Positions 60,678 to 64,000 of a stretch of 64,000 bases of DNA are shown one piece after another. Position numbers and translations under genes: made by a program. Origin of the DNA: Pyricularia pennisetigena (lineage: Eukaryota > Ascomycota > Sordariomycetes > Magnaporthales > Pyriculariaceae); the NCBI RefSeq assembly GCF_004337985.1, contig NC_043741.1, positions 6,595,937-6,659,936 on the forward strand. Direction: 5' to 3'. Position 1 is the first letter of the stretch, and each line of letters starts with the position of its first letter. The notes below the pieces were generated by a model that worked only from the letters and a program-made list of their open reading frames with translations, was not told the DNA's origin and did no database searches.

Positions 60678-63376
60678 ATGGGTGAAACACAGAGTCCCCC
60701 GCGACTCAGCCCAAGAAAGAAGCGGGCACAGAAGCCCCTCGGCAATGGATTCTTCGGCGGTATCAGGGAGACACCAGGCCGGGCGGCTCCCCCTCTCTCG
60801 AGTGCAGCACCGTCGTCATCGCCGGCCTTTGCAACACCAGCTCACACCTTGCGGCCCTTCAACCCACAAAAGCCCGCCGGGGCAGCCATCCTCCCGATCC
60901 TCTTACCGCCAGCGACACTCCGCCCATTGGCCTTCCGAACCTTTACCAAAAAGCACAGTCTAACACTCACATCTTCTGCCTTGCAAGAGCTGGCGTCCTT
61001 TGTTGGCCGGCATTGTGGCTCAGGATGGCGCGAGGAGGGCTTGGCCGAGCGTGTGCTCGAGGAGGTGGCAAAATCGTGGAAGGCTGGCAATGGCGGAGTG
61101 ATAGTCGATGGGGCTAGCCCCATATTGAAAGATATCCTCAAGACGCTGGAAGGTAACATGGTCGGGGGCAAGATTGTGACGGGTGGCGGAAAAGGCTTGG
61201 CTCGACAGAATAGTCTTCTGTTGGACCCCTCAAAGGAACCCGACTATTCTTCTACCACCCGCCTGGGTCTGAGACCATCTCTTTCGCTTCAACGCGATGA
61301 CAGCCAGTCTAGTATGGGCATGTCTGGACTCAACTTCGAGGAAGAGCCAGAGGAAGATACGCTCAGTGATCCAAGAAAGTGGCTGAAGGTTGTTGGGGCA
61401 TATGAACAACCACGGATGGTTTATAACGTGGCGAAAAAGCACTTTGAGAGGTAAACATATATTCAGGTGTCAAAAGCGATCAGGGAAGCATATAAGGGTT
61501 TATGAAGAAACAAAAAATGAAACGGAAGTGCTAACAGACCACCAATAACAGGGATGCCTCTAAACCTTCGATATTACCAACGGCTTCTCATAAAACACTT
61601 TTGTTTCGCAATCGATTCAACGTCATCCATCAGCGCCTTCTTCGTAACGAAGCTTTTCAAACATCCGCCGTCGCTGACACAAAACGTGGCTCACTTTCCC
61701 GCTCAACATCAGCCCTCTCATCGCAACACTCATATAAAATCACACCCATCGCCAACCTGCTCGGCCGGCATGGCAGCCACCATATGCTCTTAGGGATGTT
61801 GGTGATAATGCCGGCAGGCAACCTTGCCGTTAGTGACCTTACCGGAACCATTGCGCTGGACGTCACCCAAGCAGCCACCATTCCAGACGACTCTTCATGG
61901 TTTACTCCAGGAATGGTTGTGCTCATCGATGGTGTTTACGAGGAGGAGGATGACCATACCGCAAAAGGCCTGAGTGGCAGCAGCGGAATTGGTGGCACCA
62001 TTGGCGGTCGATTTCAGGGGTTCTTCATCGGCCAGCCGCCATGCGAGAAGAGGCGAGCGACACTGGGTGTCAGCGGACCAGAAGGCGACGGACTGGAGCA
62101 CACGATAGGGGGTGGCTTCGGATGGATCGATTTTCTGGGGGTCGGGAGCGAGCGTGCGATGGGCCCAAGGATGCGAAAGCTAGAAAGACGTTTATTGCGC
62201 CAACCACAGCTTTCTCGACAAGATATGGCCGCATCAGTACTTGAGTCTAGTCTTTCCTCGACGCTCCCAAGACGTGGCCGAATGATCATCCTAGGCGAGC
62301 TTAATCTCGACCAGCCTCGCGCTCTGCAGGCGCTGCGCAAGATCCTGGCAACATATGCCAACGAGACGGACAACGATGGCAGCGAAGACGATGGCGCCGA
62401 TGACACGGTCGCAAGCACGAAACCCAACAAGGTTACTACACCTTTGGCCTTTGTCCTTGCAGGAAACTTTTCATCCCAGGCAGTCATGGCTCGGAACGGA
62501 GCAGGTGGAGGTGGCGGAGGCGGATCCGGTGGACTAACCGGTAGTGGCGGAGGTGGTAGTATCGAGTATAAGGAATACTTTGATTCACTCGCGGGGACTC
62601 TGGCTGAATTCCCGTCTCTCCTACGAGAATCTACTTTCGTCTTCGTTCCGGGCGATAATGATGGCTGGGCCTCGTCATTCGGCGCAGGGGCCGCCGTGCC
62701 ACTGCCGCGCAAGCCCGTCCCAGACCTCTTCACATCACGAGTTCGTCGCGCCTTTGCCACCGCTAACGCTGAAGGGTCCTCCTCACGAGCGAACGGGCCT
62801 GGGGGCGAGGCCGTCTTCACCACCAACCCGAGTCGCGTGACGCTGTTCGGTCCAAATCACGAAATAGTGGTCTTCCGCGATGATATATCGGCGCGCCTAC
62901 GGCGGAGCGCTGTGCGGCTCAAAGGCTCGTCCTCTACTTCCTCTGGCACGGAGCACAACAACAACGAATTGCGCATTTCAGATGACGCCCCGGGAGCAGG
63001 AGACATGGAAGTCGACGAACAACCTGATTCGGCCGTTGAGAGCGCGGCTTCAAAACAGCCAAGCCCAGATGCAGTGCCGCACGATGTACGTGCGGCTCAG
63101 AAGCTCGTCAAGACGATCCTAGACCAGGGATATCTGGCACCGTTTCGCACAGCTATCCGTCCCGTGCACTGGGACCACGCCTCGGCGCTACACCTTTACC
63201 CGTTACCAACCGCACTCGTGATGGCCGACGCGACGGCGCCGCCCTTTTGCGTCACGTACGAGGGGTGCCATGTTATGAACCCGGGACCGTTACTCGTGCC
63301 GGGGAGGAGAGGAGTGGCGAGATGGGTGGAGTATAATGTTGGGCATCGAGGAAACATGAAAGAGTGTTTATTTTGA
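60678..63376 (+). CDS. DPB2: DNA polymerase epsilon subunit B
   Basis: Non-catalytic second subunit of replicative polymerase epsilon, acting in the nucleus in the leading-strand polymerase and CMG-linked complex. Exons are 60678-61450 and 61552-63376, giving 865 residues. The intron has a CTAAC branch-type motif before its acceptor. The N-terminal basic stretch (PRKKRAQK) is followed by the B-subunit N-terminal helical domain at about 90-170. The calcineurin-like, catalytically inactive phosphoesterase fold begins near the IILGELNLDQPRAL segment and continues through LAGNFSS, PGDNDGW (624-630) and FGPNHEIVVFRDD (around 691). A C-terminal block (LVKTILDQGYLAPF, then LYPLPTALVMAD and GCHVMNPG) is typical of the family. 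A Gly/Ser-rich insert lies at 576-594. The start ATG begins MGETQSPPRL. An upstream coding exon cannot be fully excluded. No defect seen. Confidence 0.93.
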
Positions 63377-64000
63377 CTTACTCCACTTGACGATCCATTC
63401 GTGCCGCACCGAACGGGCAAGTTTCATGAGCAGTGATGGAACCAAACTGGAGGTTGAGGTTTGTGCAGGGTGTTTTTTATTTTTTATTTTTTATGGGTGG
63501 GGATATATCAGATTATATATGCATGAGATATGTGGGCATATCAGAACTTGTATAGATAGCAATGGGGTCATGATAATGAAGCATAATCCGTCGGTTAATG
63601 CACAGGGTGAAACACTGCACCAAGTCTGAAATATTTAATGGAACGCCTAGGATACAAGTCGTGATTCATGGTGAAATATAGCATCGGGAAAACGTTTGAA
63701 GCAATCTATGCAATGTCAAGATCGCTTAGATGGATCATCGAGGTGCCTGTCATCTGTCAAACTAGCTATAGCGTCTAGACCTATCTGATGATGCTCCATA
63801 GGTTTAGATAATCATTCCTAGGGTGTGAATCCGGGTAGACAATTTGAGCTAGGCCAATTCTAGTGTCAGAAAGTCGAGTAAAGATATTGATACATCTAGA
63901 TAGCGTCATATTACACTGGTATCGGCCCACCGTGTTCATCAGTAACTGACGAATCGTCCACCGAGGGTTAGAGTATCCCCGATTTTTTGCCACCCCAAAG
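63377..64000. other. DPB2 3' flank
   Basis: AT-rich sequence after the DPB2 stop with no supportable gene. The last 300 bp are rich in tag/cta words, as in other gene-free parts of the window. Confidence 0.6.

Noticed and set aside
60343..60963. 206-codon + frame overlapping the DPB2 start
   Set aside because: It runs in another frame through the promoter and the DPB2 N-terminus. DPB2 homology is in the 60678 frame.
62014..62826. 270-codon frame opposite DPB2
   Set aside because: Pro/Ser-rich antisense shadow of the phosphoesterase region.

Overview
The window is chromosomal DNA of a filamentous ascomycete. The genes carry short introns (61-117 nt) with GT...AG ends, and the proteins are fungal-specific families: a C2H2 plus Zn2Cys6 regulator, a non-reducing polyketide synthase (PKS) and a DHN-melanin naphthol reductase. 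The reductase is, from memory, very close to the characterised Magnaporthe/Pyricularia enzyme. I therefore place the window in or near the Magnaporthales (rice-blast relatives). That placement is inference and needs a database search.

Layout: 1-14828 has no gene I can support. 14829-17968 (+) is the melanin regulator PIG1/CMR1. 22417-23322 (+) is tetrahydroxynaphthalene reductase. 29598-30950 (+) is an AflR-type Zn2Cys6 regulator. 36021-42774 (-) is the ALB1/PKS1-type melanin PKS. 53040-55180 (-) is a secreted multicopper oxidase. 59164-60307 (-) is a conserved, probably mitochondrial protein of unknown function. 60678-63376 (+) is DNA polymerase epsilon subunit B (DPB2). These seven genes cover about 18 kb. 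The remaining ~46 kb is non-coding as far as I can see and is rich in polypyrimidine stretches, microsatellites and thirteen A or T runs of 23-55 nt.

How the genes work together: the PKS makes 1,3,6,8-tetrahydroxynaphthalene. The reductase converts it to scytalone and probably contributes to the later naphthol reduction. The multicopper oxidase is a plausible polymerising enzyme for 1,8-dihydroxynaphthalene in the cell wall. PIG1/CMR1 is the known type of activator for this pathway, and the AflR-like protein is a likely second, cluster-specific regulator. Scytalone dehydratase and the dedicated trihydroxynaphthalene reductase are not in the window, so the pathway must be completed by unlinked genes. 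The last two genes (59-63.4 kb) look like housekeeping genes flanking the cluster. They form a divergent pair over a 370-bp shared promoter that contains a MluI cell-cycle box.

Smaller observations include an 83-bp MITE-like element with 7-bp inverted ends and an 8-bp target duplication at 51.5 kb, with two undetermined bases inside it. There are micro-exons of 25 and 17 nt, and a 12-bp GC palindrome beside the TATA box of the PKS promoter. I found no CRISPR array, rRNA, convincing tRNA or intact transposon.
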